From: Paracoccus sp. M683
GTDB lineage: Bacteria; Pseudomonadota; Alphaproteobacteria; Rhodobacterales; Rhodobacteraceae
Direction: 5' to 3'
Assembly: GCF_007096355.1 (NCBI RefSeq)
Contig: NZ_VKDF01000013.1
Location: forward strand, 18,242-82,241
Length of the DNA: 64,000 nucleotides
Made by a program: the position numbers and the translations under genes
Part shown: piece by piece, positions 25,413-34,701 of the stretch
How positions within the stretch are numbered: position 1 is the first letter of the stretch
Layout: the number at the start of each line of letters is the position of its first letter
Notes under the pieces: generated by a model
The model's input: the letters and a program-made list of their open reading frames with translations, nothing else
Told to the model about the DNA's origin: nothing
Database searches by the model: none

Positions 25413-26489
25413 TCAGCCGACCTTGCAGCCCCAGAAGGACGTGTGGTCGGCGGCGAAGTAGCCGTCCGCGACCCGGAAATACCCCTGCAGCTCGACGGTG
25501 TCGCCCGCGGTCAGCGGCACCATGGTCTGCAGCCAGATCGCGGTGGCGAGCGAGACGTGGGTGGCGGAGATTTCGCCAAGTGAGCCGCGAATTTCCGTGG
25601 TGCCATTCAGCACGAGCCGGCCGCTCATCCGCGCGGTCGTACTGGCGTTGACCTTGTAGAGCAGCGTCGCGCCGAAGAGGTATGTGCCATCCGAAGGCGC
25701 CACGAAATTGTTGTTCGCGGCGTCGAAGGCGCCCTGATCGTTGTAGTCGGTGTTGTTCAGGCCAATCTTCGTCCAGGTTCCGACGCCCACGTAGTTGTCG
25801 TAGTTCGTGTACGCCTTGAACCGCGGCAGTCGGGGCTGATCGACGATGCCGGTGGCGTTGTTGACGCTCAGCCCGTCGAAGAAGGTGCTGCCGTCGGCCG
25901 AGACTGCCAGCCGAAACCGGTCGGAGCCGAACAGCCCCACCAGCGCCTTGGTCACGAAGCCGGTCTGCAGCGTAAGGCCGAGATCGTCGCCCGCAGCCTC
26001 CTTGTTCATGGTGTAGAACAGGTTGCCAGTCCCGCCCTCGGCCACGGTCTTCGCCGTCCAGAGCGCGGCGTTCAGCTTGGCCGAGAACGGATTCGACGCA
26101 TCCGCCGTCGTGCCCAGCCCGAGCAGCGCCATGTTCTGCAGCGCATCCGGGGTGGCCCCGATCCAGCCCGCGCCGTCGTAGATCAGCAGCAGACCCTCGT
26201 CTTCGACCCAAGCCCGCCACCCGGTCCGAGGCGGCAGGCGCAGCCACGCGCCGTCGGTCCAGAGCGCGACGTTCAGGTCCCAGCCCGCCCAGTCGCCCGT
26301 CGCGCCGGTGGCGACGATGTAGCGGTCGCCGTCGGCCGGAGAACCGGGCGGAGCCGTCAAATCCCGGTCGAGGACGGAGAGCTGGACGAGACCGTCGAGG
26401 ATCCGCAGCGCCTCATTGTGGGTGACATGCTTCTGGGCCTGCGCCGCGAGGATGTAGGGCAGCAGGAGATGGGTCGTGGAGTCGGACAT
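25413..26489 (-). CDS. DUF2793 domain phage tail-associated protein
   Basis: A 358-residue protein. The DUF2793 hallmark (LPYILAAQAQKHVTHNEALR, then LVQLSVLDRDLTAPPGSPADGDRYI) fills residues ~8-110. The C-terminal ~150 residues form a C1q/TNF-like beta-sandwich (SDGTYLFGATLLYK, AIWLQTMVPLTAGDTVELQGY). Such proteins are found directly downstream of the megatron baseplate gene in rhodobacterial phages and probably form a receptor-binding tip. Start 11 bp after the megatron stop. Confidence 0.82.
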   Translation of the reverse strand: MSDSTTHLLLPYILAAQAQKHVTHNEALRILDGLVQLSVLDRDLTAPPGSPADGDRYIVATGATGDWAGWDLNVALWTDGAWLRLPPRTGWRAWVEDEGLLLIYDGAGWIGATPDALQNMALLGLGTTADASNPFSAKLNAALWTAKTVAEGGTGNLFYTMNKEAAGDDLGLTLQTGFVTKALVGLFGSDRFRLAVSADGSTFFDGLSVNNATGIVDQPRLPRFKAYTNYDNYVGVGTWTKIGLNNTDYNDQGAFDAANNNFVAPSDGTYLFGATLLYKVNASTTARMSGRLVLNGTTEIRGSLGEISATHVSLATAIWLQTMVPLTAGDTVELQGYFRVADGYFAADHTSFWGCKVG

Positions 26490-26499
26490 GGGATGGCCT

Positions 26500-29400
26500 T
26501 CAGAGTCTCAGCGTGACGGTTTTCTGCGCGCCCCGTCCCACGAGGGCGGAGAGCTGGTAGATGCGGATGTCGAGCGTGTCGCCGGGGCCGAGCGGCGCGC
26601 CCCAGTCGGCACTCTGCTGGGCGGCGGTGTAGACCGCGCTGGTGGTGGTCGTACTGAGGACCCGTTTCACGGTGGCGCCATCGAGGATCTCGACCTCGTA
26701 GGCTTCGAGCTCCTCGGCCAGCGGCACCTCGAGTCCGCCCCAGCTGTCGGCCGCGAGTGCCCGGGACCGGCGTGTCCAGCGGATCGTCAGATCGCCGGGC
26801 GTGCGCGGCGTGCGCCATGGCTGCTCGACATGCGCGACCGAGAACGGCCGCAGCCCCACGCCCTCAGGCGGGAAGGCCTGCGCCACATAGGTCTCGTCGC
26901 TGACCGGGCGGCTCGCCGGGCCGATGCGCCAGTTCCATGGGATGCCGAGATCAGCCTCGGCGATCGGCAGCGATGCGAGGCTGTCGTCGATCACCGCGAC
27001 GCGGGCGCCCGCAGGCGCCGGATTACCCATCGCACCCTCGGTGCCGCGCTGACCGCGCAGCAAGCGGGTCACCCGATACCGACCCGGCGCCAACAGCTCG
27101 GCCGCACCCGCCTGCACGATCTCCCAGACGCCGGGCGCACTTTCGATCGCGAGTGCGTTCGCCCCGCCGAACAGCGTCAGGTCCGTGACGCTTTCGAGCG
27201 TGCCGGTCAGCAGATCGACCACCAGCGCATTGCCGAGATCGAAGCGCGCGGTGGGGCCCTGATAGAAGTCCGAGACCAGCGCCCCGATCCGGGCGCGGCT
27301 GCCGAACGTGGTCAGCAGATCGAACCCGTCCGTGGACGGGCTGCGGAACACCGCCATCTCGCCCGGCCAGGGAACCGCGTGGGCGGCGACCAGCGGCCGA
27401 TGCGCGGGCTGGTCCTCGGTCAGCTGCGGCAGGTCCATCAGCACCGCATCCGGCGCGCCGAACACGACAGCCCGCGTCAGCGACGCCGCGCGCGGATCGC
27501 CGGGCGGCAGATCGTAGGTCGCGCGGTCCTGGCGGACCGCCTCGATGCCGCGCGCCTCGGCGTCGGCGATGGAGACGAGCCGCAGATCCACCAGCCGCCC
27601 GTCATGGGCGAGCCGGATCGCGTCGGCCGGATCCAGCGCCAGGCGCGAGGGCGGCAGACGGAAGGCCGCCGTCTCGCGCCCGACCCACGCCTCCATCAAT
27701 GCGCGGCGGCATCGCCGCTCGGCTTCCTCGGGCGGAACGGCCATCGGGAAGGACTCGGACGCGATCCGCGTTGTGTCCACCGTGATGCGCCGCGCCTCAA
27801 CGAGGGCCGCGTCGTAATCCTCGTCGGCGCGGGCGACCTGCCATTTCAACGCCTGCGGCAGCTCGGTCTCCTGGCCGCGCGTCAGTTCCAGCAAGTCGCC
27901 CTCACGGGCGGCCACGAGATCGTCGGCACCGAGCGTGGCGACGGAGGCCCGGCCGCGCATGATGAAACGGATCACGCCCTCGGTCTCCACGGCGTCGAAG
28001 CCGAAGTGGCGCGACAGCGTGGTGATCGAGGCGCGCGGGCTTTCGAGCGCGCCGATGGCGTAGCCCTCGACCGCGCCCCAGAGACCGGAGACGTCGATCC
28101 GGTCCTCGGGCAGCCCGGCGCGTAGGCAGAGGTGCCGGACCAGAGCCGCGAGCGACACCGCGCCGAGCCGCCCGGTCAGCCAGTGGCCGAGCCGCCAGTT
28201 CGCCCCGTCCGTCCAGACGTCGGTCAGCGCCGGAAAGAACGGATAGGGCCGCGCGTCCCAGGTCCAGGCGGCGCATTCCGGCACATGCACCATGCGGCCG
28301 CCATAGACCGAGGACAGCGGATTGTTCGCGGCCTCGCCCCACCAGAGATAGGTCGCCTCGAGATACGCCCGCTGGATAGCGTCGTCGCGCCATCCGCGCG
28401 AGAAATGCGGCGTGAAGCTCTCGGATGACTTCGGGTCGAAGAAGACGTTCGGCTGGTTGGTGCCCCGGTCGATGGCCGGACAGCCGAGTTCGGTGAACCA
28501 GATCGGCTTGGACTGCGGCGCCCATGCCGTCGGCGTTCCGGACTCGACCCCGCCCGGGCGGTCGTAATGCGCGTTCGACCACCAGGCGCGCAGATCCTTG
28601 TAGCGAAAGACCCAAGGCTTGCTGGCCGCGCCGTCGGTGATCGGGGTCCGCACCTGCCCGGTGCGATCCGTCGCACTGGCATAGAACCAGTCGACGCCTT
28701 CGCCGCCCGCGATGTTCCCCTGCAGGTAGGCCTGGTCGTAGATCGCGGGCCAGCCCTCGGCCGCGTCGGCATGCTCGAAGCCGTCGCGCCAGTCCGAGAG
28801 CGGCATGTAGTTGTCGATCCCGACGAAATCGATCTCCGGATCCGCCCAGAGCGGATCGAGGTGAAAGAACACGTCGCCACTGCCGTCGCCCGGCTGGTGC
28901 CCAAAATACTCCGACCAGTCGGCCGCATAGCCGATCTTCGTCCCGGACCCGAGGATCGAGCGCACATCCGCGAGGAGGTCCCGGTAGGCCAGCACCGCCG
29001 GATAGCTGCTGGCGCTCGAGCGGATCGTCGTCAGCCCCGGCATCTCGGTGCCGATCAGGAATGCGTCGACCCCGCCCGCCGCCGCGCAGAGATGGGCGTA
29101 GTACAGCACCATGCGGCGCAGGCCCCAGTCGCCCGATGGCCCGGTCCAGGAGACCGACTGACCCGAGACGCTGAAGCTCGCGGGCGTCGCCGCGCCGAAC
29201 AGCGCCGCGACCTGACTTTCGGCCGTTGCGGTCTTGTCCACGGTCCCGGCGAAACCTGCTGCTGGAGAACAGGTGATCCGGCCCCTCCAGGGAAAGGCAG
29301 GCTGGCCCGATGCGGCGGCATTGTCGGAATACGGGTTGGGCAGCGTGTTGCCCGGCGGCACGTCCATCAGGATGAACGGATAGAAGGTCACGCGCAGCCC

Positions 29401-30370
29401 GCGCGCCTTCATCTCCTGGATCGCCTGCAACACGGAGAAGTCGGACGGCGTGCCGCCATAGACCGGGCGATCCTGATCGTCTCGGCTGACGAGGAAGGCG
29501 CTGGCGCGGCTGACGCCATTGACCGACCAGCTGACCGGCGTGGTCGACTTGGCCGACACTTCGACGCCGGGCCGTACCTTGCAGGAGCCCGCGCGCAGAT
29601 CGTCGCCGAACCACGCCACCACGAGGCTGACGCTTTCGACTGCCGGGGCCATCGCCTGCAGCCGGTCGAGCGCCTCCACCATGTCGGTGGAGTCTGCCAG
29701 CGCGTTCAGGTTCTCGGGCACTGTCGCGCCGCCGTCGGTCTTGCGGATCGCCTGCGTCGCGTAGGTGAACTCGCCCGAGGCCGGGATCAAGGTGACGGCG
29801 CGGGTCAGCCCCTCGGCGGTGTCGGCGTCGGCGAGCGGCCGAAACACCTCGAAGGAGAGCTGCGGCAGGCGGTTGCCGTAGGTCGAGAGCGCCAGCTCCT
29901 CGAAGACGACATAGGCCGTGCCGCGATAGGCGGGCGTGTTGGCCGCTCCCATCCTGGCCGCGATTAACGGGTCCGCCGTCTGGGTTTCGTCGCCCGGATA
30001 CCAGCGCCAGGTGACGCCGGAGAGGTCCATCGGCTTGCCGTCGGCCCAGATGCGGCCGATGCCGGTGATACCCCGCCCTGCCGGGCCTCCTCCGCCTCCA
30101 TTCTCTCCACCGGAGAGAATGGTCCCTGCGGGACCGGCTTCGGAGCCCTCGCAGAGCGCGACCGCGAAGGAGGCGTAGTAGAGATACTCGGTCGTCTTGA
30201 CCTTGCCGCCCCCGCCGCCCTTGCCGCCGCCCTGCGTGGTGGTCTTCGTCTCCTCGCGGAAATCCGTCGCCCAGATGATGTTGCCGCCCATGCGCATGCG
30301 CCCATAGAGCCGCGGGATCACCGCGCCCTCGGTTGAGGACGTGATCCGCAAGCTGTCGAGCCGCGCGCCC
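26500..30370 (-). pseudogene. GTA-like baseplate multidomain 'megatron' protein, N-terminus cut by IS3
   Basis: About 1290 residues remain. The frame from the IS edge reads EGARLDSLRITSSTEGAVIP, the N-terminal region after the hydrophobic start that such proteins normally have; ~60 residues plus the start are missing. A GTA TIM-barrel-like domain follows (glycosidase-like, with IWFTELGCPAIDRGTNQP at ~640), then beta-rich baseplate domains and a fibronectin-like end. In gene-transfer agents and related siphophages it forms the baseplate hub. An ATG at 30351 could restart translation, but the lost N-terminus makes function doubtful. A triple-hairpin element (30075-30135) is embedded in frame. 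Confidence 0.85.
30075..30135. repeat. triple-hairpin element, site 2 (inside the megatron frame)
   Basis: GCCC-tgcc-GGGC (30075-30086), ATTCTCTCC-acc-GGAGAGAAT (30100-30120) and GGTCCC-tgc-GGGACC (30121-30135) follow each other within 61 bp. The reading frame stays open and gains a Gly-rich linker (SGGENGGGGG). Same layout as sites 1 and 3 but different stem sequences. Confidence 0.6.
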
Positions 30371-30410
30371 TCTGGACCTGCACCGCTTCTGTTCCGGTCA
30401 GGTGCTCATG

Positions 30411-31268
30411 TTAAGCGGCCCTCTGCTCGAAGGCCACGGGTGATTTCCAGCCGAGGGCTGAGTGTTTGCGGCGCGGGTTGTAGAAGCCATTGATGTATTC
30501 GAAGAGGGCGATCTCGACGTCGCGTCGGGTGTGCCATTCGCGCCTCCAGACCAGTTCGGCCTTCAGGGACTTGAAGAAGCTCTCGACGGCCGAGTTATCA
30601 TAGCAGTTGCCCTTGCCGCTCATTGATACCTTGAACCCGTTTTTGCGGAGAAGTTTCTGGTAGTCATGGGCGCAGTATTGCGCGCCGCGATCCGTGTGAT
30701 GAATACAGCCTGGTGGCGGGCGGCGCAGGGCAACAGCCATGTTCAGCGCCCTGATCGCCAGATCCTGTTTCATCCTGTTGCTGATAGCCCAGCCAATCAC
30801 GCGCCTCGAGAACAGGTCGATGATGACGGCCAGATAAACCCAGCCCTCACGCGTCCAGATGTAGGTGATGTCGCCCGCCCACTTCTGGTTCGGGGCACTC
30901 GCCGAAAAGTCCTGTTGCAAGAGGTTCGGCGCGATGTTGAAGGCGTGATCGCTGTCGGTGGTGCGCTTGAACTTGCGGCTGCGGATGATGCGGATGCCGT
31001 TCTGGCGCATCAGACGGCCTACCCGACGCTGTCCGACCCGCAGGCCCAGCTCGTTCAACTCTTCGGTCATCCGCGGCCTGCCGTAGCTGCCCAGGCTCAG
31101 CCGATGCTGTTCGCGGATATGCGCCAGGATCACCATGTCGCGCCGCTGACGGATGGACGGGGGCCTGCGCAGCCACGCGCGCAACCCGCGATCCGTTACG
31201 CCCATCATGCGACAGAGATGGCTGCGCGAAAGGCTGCCCCGATAGCTGGCAATGAACTGAAACCTCAC
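30411..31268 (-). CDS. IS3 transposase OrfB (DDE integrase domain)
   Basis: A 285-residue rve-type catalytic domain: WAGDITYIWTREGWVYLAV (Asp), IHHTDRGAQYCAHDY (Asp) and GNCYDNSAVESFFKSLKAEL (Glu). Overlaps OrfA by 4 bp, and OrfA carries the slippery sequence 31298-31304, so the active form is probably an OrfAB fusion made by -1 frameshifting. Intact. Confidence 0.92.
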   Translation of the reverse strand: MRFQFIASYRGSLSRSHLCRMMGVTDRGLRAWLRRPPSIRQRRDMVILAHIREQHRLSLGSYGRPRMTEELNELGLRVGQRRVGRLMRQNGIRIIRSRKFKRTTDSDHAFNIAPNLLQQDFSASAPNQKWAGDITYIWTREGWVYLAVIIDLFSRRVIGWAISNRMKQDLAIRALNMAVALRRPPPGCIHHTDRGAQYCAHDYQKLLRKNGFKVSMSGKGNCYDNSAVESFFKSLKAELVWRREWHTRRDVEIALFEYINGFYNPRRKHSALGWKSPVAFEQRAA

Positions 31269-31540
31269 GGCTTTTGAGCCGCGAAGAACTGAGCCGCCTT
31301 TTTTAATACTTCCCTCTCCTCGCGCAATATACGGTTCTCTTTCCGCAGCCGTTCATTCTCGCGCAGAAGATCGGCGTCCCGGTCAGGCACCTTCGCCTCA
31401 TCGGAAATCGCCCGTATCCACTTGCCGAGCGTCGAAAGCCCAACCCCAAGATCAGACGCAACCTGACGTCTCGTCAGGCCGCTGGTGAGCGCGATGCGAA
31501 CCGCATCCCGCTTGAACTCGTCGCCGTGTGTCGCTGCCAT
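31265..31540 (-). CDS. IS3 transposase OrfA (HTH + leucine zipper)
   Basis: A 91-residue protein: HTH (DAVRIALTSGLTRRQVAS, LGVGLSTLGKWIRA) followed by a leucine-zipper helix (DADLLRENERLRKENRIL). It binds the IS ends and, fused to OrfB by frameshifting, gives the active transposase. Intact. Confidence 0.92.
   Translation of the reverse strand: MAATHGDEFKRDAVRIALTSGLTRRQVASDLGVGLSTLGKWIRAISDEAKVPDRDADLLRENERLRKENRILREEREVLKKAAQFFAAQKP
31298..31304 (-). other. A6G slippery heptamer for OrfAB frameshift
   Basis: On the - strand AAAAAAG lies in the LKKAA codons near the end of OrfA, upstream of the OrfB start. This is the classical -1 frameshift signal of IS3 elements. Confidence 0.7.
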
Positions 31541-31603
31541 ATCCTGTCTCCTTTGGTGAGAGCATCGCTCTCAGAAGACCGGAACGAAACCGGGGCAGGT
31601 CCA

Positions 31604-31745
31604 AAGCTCTCGGCGTCACGCGCCATGATGGTTATGTTGACGCCTCCGCCTGCGCCGTAGCTCTGCGCCTCGCGCCGCGACAGCACGCGCTCGCCCCGCT
31701 GCAGGATCGCAGGAACCTCGTCGTGGCGCAGCGCACTGAACGACA
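31604..31745 (-). pseudogene. C-terminal fragment of phage tail tape-measure protein
   Basis: The - strand frame reads FSALRHDEVPAILQRGERVL, then SRREAQSYGAGGG and ITIMARDAESF. This is the conserved C-terminal signature of tape-measure proteins (EVPAILQRGERVLSRRE). It stops exactly at the IS3 end on one side. On the other side it is fused near 31745 to the start of another tail gene, so more than 90% of the protein is missing. Confidence 0.75.
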
Positions 31746-31948
31746 GCCTCGATCTCGGCGCGGTGCTGGTAGTGGTAGCGTAGTGGCGAGAGCGTGACCT
31801 CCGGCTCGCCTGGCTCGCCGTCGCGCAGGATCAGCAGGCCTTCGGCCGGGACGCGCTCGGGCAGCACCTCACCGCGCAGGGCGGTGGCGGGCAGCGCCAA
31901 GAGCCGCGCGTGCAGCGCGGCGAGGATGGTTTCGCGGGGAGTGGGCAT
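31746..31948 (-). pseudogene. N-terminal fragment of a phage tail terminator-like protein
   Basis: ATG at 31948 begins MPTPRETILAALHARLLALP, then EVLPERVPAEGLLILRDGEP and RYHYQHRAEIEAVV. This is the first ~65 residues of the small tail-completion protein that normally precedes the major tail protein. At about 31745 it joins the tape-measure remnant out of frame and reads to a stop at 31616. Major tail protein, chaperones and most of the tape measure are deleted. Confidence 0.7.
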
Positions 31949-31951
31949 GGT

Positions 31952-32488
31952 TTACGGGCTGTCTGGGTTTTTGGGATGAGCCTTCCGGTCATCCGGGTGT
32001 AGGAGAGAGCGATCTTCCTCGATCTCGGAGTAGACCCAGACCATCCTGTCCAGGAGCCAAAGCTTCGACAGCATTGCGATAGCAACGCCAGTCATCGTCA
32101 GGGACAGATTCAACGCCGCAAGCCCGACGACCAGAAACACTGCGCCTGTCGACGTCGCAATCGTCAGGGCTCTGACCACCGGGACATGATGCGCGAGCGC
32201 CGCGTCCTTGCCCCGCAGCAGCCAGATGCGCTCGCCTAGGACACCCTTCGACATCCAGTTGTTGGTGGACGCCGGAGGTGGGAACAGGCGCGGGTTCAAC
32301 CATGTCCAGATCAGCACTGCGCCTATTGGAAGCAGCGCCCACCAACCAATCCAGACGCGACTCCAGACGGCAACGGCAAGCAGGGGCAGGATCGAAACCC
32401 GCGACCAGCCACTCCAGGGATTCGCATGCCGCGCCCAGACTGTAGCGTTCATGGCCATGATCCGTTCGGCGCCAAAGCCGTTTAGCAT
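31952..32488 (-). CDS. DUF6653 family membrane protein (cargo gene in the prophage)
   Basis: A protein of up to 178 residues. WARHANPWSGWSRVSILPLL and WLNPRLFPPPASTNNWMSKG are typical of DUF6653. Hydrophobic helices lie near ~30-65 and ~115-150, with a charged cytoplasmic tail. It is placed between head-tail and tail genes in the same direction, as morons often are. Start may be the ATG at 32458 (MAMNATVWA) rather than 32488. Function unknown. Confidence 0.7.
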   Translation of the reverse strand: MLNGFGAERIMAMNATVWARHANPWSGWSRVSILPLLAVAVWSRVWIGWWALLPIGAVLIWTWLNPRLFPPPASTNNWMSKGVLGERIWLLRGKDAALAHHVPVVRALTIATSTGAVFLVVGLAALNLSLTMTGVAIAMLSKLWLLDRMVWVYSEIEEDRSLLHPDDRKAHPKNPDSP

Positions 32489-32562
32489 TTCTGTGCCCCC
32501 GATCCTGCCAAATTACTGTAGCGCCGATGCAGGTCGTTGTCCGCCCGCCGGAGGTCCTGCCA

Positions 32563-33195
32563 TTAGCCGATCCGCCCCTCGACCCAGTTCGCCACGATCA
32601 GCCCCGGCACGCTGTCCACCGCTCTCTCCGCATCCCGCGCCAGATCCAGCCGCTTGGGCAGCTTCACCTGCGGGACCAGCAGGAAGATCGGCGCGGTGAC
32701 CTTGCCGCGTCCGGTCTTCGAGCGCGACACCACCGCCTGGCCCTTCGTGTTCAGCCGCCCCTCGGCCACCAGCAGGCTCGGACCGGTGCGGCGATAGACG
32801 AAGCGCAGCCGCAGCCCGCGTCGCCGTTCCCACTCGCCAGGAGTGATCCGGCCGCCGCGCAGGGACTTGCCCGCGGCGGGCAGCGGGATCGCCAGCCAGA
32901 ACCCGTTTTTCGAGCGGATCAGCGGCCCGGCGTCATGCGCGCCGACGATGACCGGCGCCTTGGACCAGACCAGAGCTGCGGCGTCCAGGCTCTCGCCCGA
33001 CCTCGGGAAGGTCTGGCTCCGGATCGAATTGGCGAGCCGTGTGCCGAGCCCCGCGCCGGTGATCTGCAACCGCCACGCCGACTTCAGCCCGGTCCCGGCC
33101 TCGCGCATGGCGGCGGTCACGGCGCGTTCGCCCGCGGCGACCTCAGCCGCCATCATCGCGACGATGTCGGGATCGATGTCGAGCTTCAGTTTCAC
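32563..33195 (-). CDS. DUF6441 family phage head-tail protein
   Basis: A 210-residue protein (MKLKLDIDPDIVAMMAAEVA start; VNTKGQAV-like and FLLVPQVKLPKRLD segments) of a family found between head-tail adaptor and tail genes of rhodobacterial phages. It takes the place of an HK97 gp10-like neck protein. Overlaps the upstream adaptor gene by 4 bp. No membrane segment. Confidence 0.7.
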   Translation of the reverse strand: MKLKLDIDPDIVAMMAAEVAAGERAVTAAMREAGTGLKSAWRLQITGAGLGTRLANSIRSQTFPRSGESLDAAALVWSKAPVIVGAHDAGPLIRSKNGFWLAIPLPAAGKSLRGGRITPGEWERRRGLRLRFVYRRTGPSLLVAEGRLNTKGQAVVSRSKTGRGKVTAPIFLLVPQVKLPKRLDLARDAERAVDSVPGLIVANWVEGRIG

Positions 33196-33503
33196 GCGGG
33201 CCTCAGATCCACGGTCCAGACGAGCCGCTCGCGGTCGCGGACGGGCTCGCCCTGAATGAGGAAGGCGTCCCCATCGATCTCGATCCTATCGCCGGGACGC
33301 GGGTTCGCCACCTCGGCGACGCGCAGGTCGATCCGCGTGGTCTCGGACCAGAGCCGCGCATCGCCGAAGTCGGTGACCGCATCGGCACGCCGGGCGACGA
33401 CGCGCACCAGGACGGGCGTGCCGCCGTCGGCGATGTAGACCGCGTCCCGGCCGATGTTCGGATCGGCGAAGAGCGCACCGACGGCGGCGGCGAAGGCGCT
33501 CAT
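33192..33503 (-). CDS. phage head-tail connector/adaptor
   Basis: A 103-residue protein. The first ~28 residues carry AVGALFADPNIGRDAVYI, and the C-terminal strands (GDRIEIDGDAFLIQGEPVRD) fit the gp9/gp16-like stopper family with its beta barrel. Its ATG overlaps the DUF2190 stop (ATGA). Expected to join portal and tail; the portal gene itself is missing from this prophage. Confidence 0.7.
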   Translation of the reverse strand: MSAFAAAVGALFADPNIGRDAVYIADGGTPVLVRVVARRADAVTDFGDARLWSETTRIDLRVAEVANPRPGDRIEIDGDAFLIQGEPVRDRERLVWTVDLRPA

Positions 33504-33838
33504 CAGAAGGCCGCGTTCAGCCGTACCCGGCCGATGGTATCGCTCGCGCCGCTCGCCACCGCCTCGACGGCCACGCCGATGAGGGTGTTGTCGGTGGCAA
33601 CCGTGGTGCAGCGCTTGTTGGTGTCGTCCCAATAGATCTTGGCGCCGACGGTCCAGGCCTGGGAGCCGACCTTGGTGATGTCGAACACGCCGACGAGCGA
33701 GGTCTCGACGGGCTCGCCGAGGGCGGCCGCTCCGGCGGCGATGCCGAAGATGGAGCCGACGAGCAGACCATCGCCGGAGGCGACGGCATAGGGCGCGGTC
33801 AGGGTGATGGTGTTGCCGGGCTGGACGAAGTTTTTCAT
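33503..33838 (-). CDS. DUF2190 family capsid decoration protein
   Basis: A 111-residue protein beginning MKNFVQPGNTITLTAPYAVA with GLLVGSIFGIAAGAAALGEP and KIYWDDTNKRCTTV, the DUF2190 hallmark. These small beta proteins lie downstream of the major capsid gene and stabilise the head. 75 bp separate it from the capsid remnant. Confidence 0.85.
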   Translation of the reverse strand: MKNFVQPGNTITLTAPYAVASGDGLLVGSIFGIAAGAAALGEPVETSLVGVFDITKVGSQAWTVGAKIYWDDTNKRCTTVATDNTLIGVAVEAVASGASDTIGRVRLNAAF

Positions 33839-33912
33839 GGACGTGATCCTCGTGGAAAGACGAAGGGCGGCCCGTCAGGACCGCCCGTGTGTCAGGGTTC
33901 AGGATGGGTGCG

Positions 33913-34701
33913 TTACGCGCCCGGGTTCTTGTAGAGACCGCGCCAGTCGATCGCCTTGGCGCCGAAGTCGAGGCGGCACTTGATCTCGACGCCGTCGACG
34001 TCGAAGCCGTTGCGCGTCTCGATGTAGGCGCCCTGCTGACCCTCGAGATAGGCGTACTCGATGGTGTCGATCTGGTTCGGGCTGGCCGCGAGATACCAGG
34101 CGGTCTCGCTGGCCGCGTCGAGCCGGGGCTCGCTGATCGGCGCCAGTGTGCGGATCGACTGCGGCACCACGCTGGACGTCGCGGCGGGCACGAGGTTCTG
34201 CGCGACCAGCTGCTCGGCCTTCAGTTCCAACGAGGCGGGCACGATCAGGAAGGCGGGCCGGACGTTCAGCACCGTCTTCTTGTCGAGGCCCGTCTGCTTG
34301 GCCATCGCCGCCCGCGCCGCGCCCACCGCATCGACCGCCAGCGCCGCGCCGGTGCCCGCGAGGTTCTTGTGCGTGGTGTGGAACAGCGCGTTGCCGTCGG
34401 CCATGGCCGGGTTCGAGGTAATGATGCCCCAGACCACGTCCGACTCCAGCTGCGCGATGGAATTGCCGTACATTGCCGGGATCCGGGTGAAGGCGTCGAG
34501 ATCATCGTTGATCAGCGTCTGGCGCATGACCCCGTCGCGCACCTGTGGCCAGACGAACTTGCCGCCCTCGAGCCGCTTGTGAACCAGCACTATCCCGGTC
34601 TGATCCCAGATCAAGAGCTTGATCCGATCCGCCCGCTTCGCTCGGAACACAAAGGCGGCTCCGCAGAACGGGTCTCTGGATAGTCCGGACCGGTTGTCCA
34701 T
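33913..34701 (-). pseudogene. chimeric ORF: IS66 TnpB fragment fused to the C-terminus of the major capsid protein
   Basis: The open frame encodes 262 residues. Residues ~10-60 (DPFCGAAFVFRAKRADRIKL to RLEGGKFVWPQVRDGVMR) are IS66 TnpB. From residue ~61 (QTLINDDLDAFTRIP, DVVWGIITSNPAMADGNALF, down to DWRGLYKNPG) it is the C-terminal part of the HK97-like capsid of the protease-capsid fusion type. Start, protease domain and first part of the capsid are gone. The fusion point is near 34521. The product is probably non-functional, though the frame is open from an ATG. Confidence 0.85.
34522..34676 (-). mobile_element. IS66 TnpB gene fragment
   Basis: About 50 codons of the TnpB (IS66 Orf2) core, joined on one side to the capsid gene and on the other (about 34676-34680) to an IS5-family remnant. 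No IS66 end is visible here. A separate IS66 end lies at 63855 and might have been its partner. Confidence 0.8.

Larger units (their letters stand above)
30371..31603 (-). mobile_element. IS3-family insertion sequence
   Basis: Terminal inverted repeats start TGGACCTGC at both edges (30371 on +, 31603 on -) and match over about 27 bp ending GTTCCGGTC. Two overlapping ORFs carry the transposase. The flanks (CCCTC and AAGCT) show no target duplication. The two sides are phage genes that are not normally adjacent (baseplate hub, tape measure), so the element marks a deletion. Confidence 0.92.
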
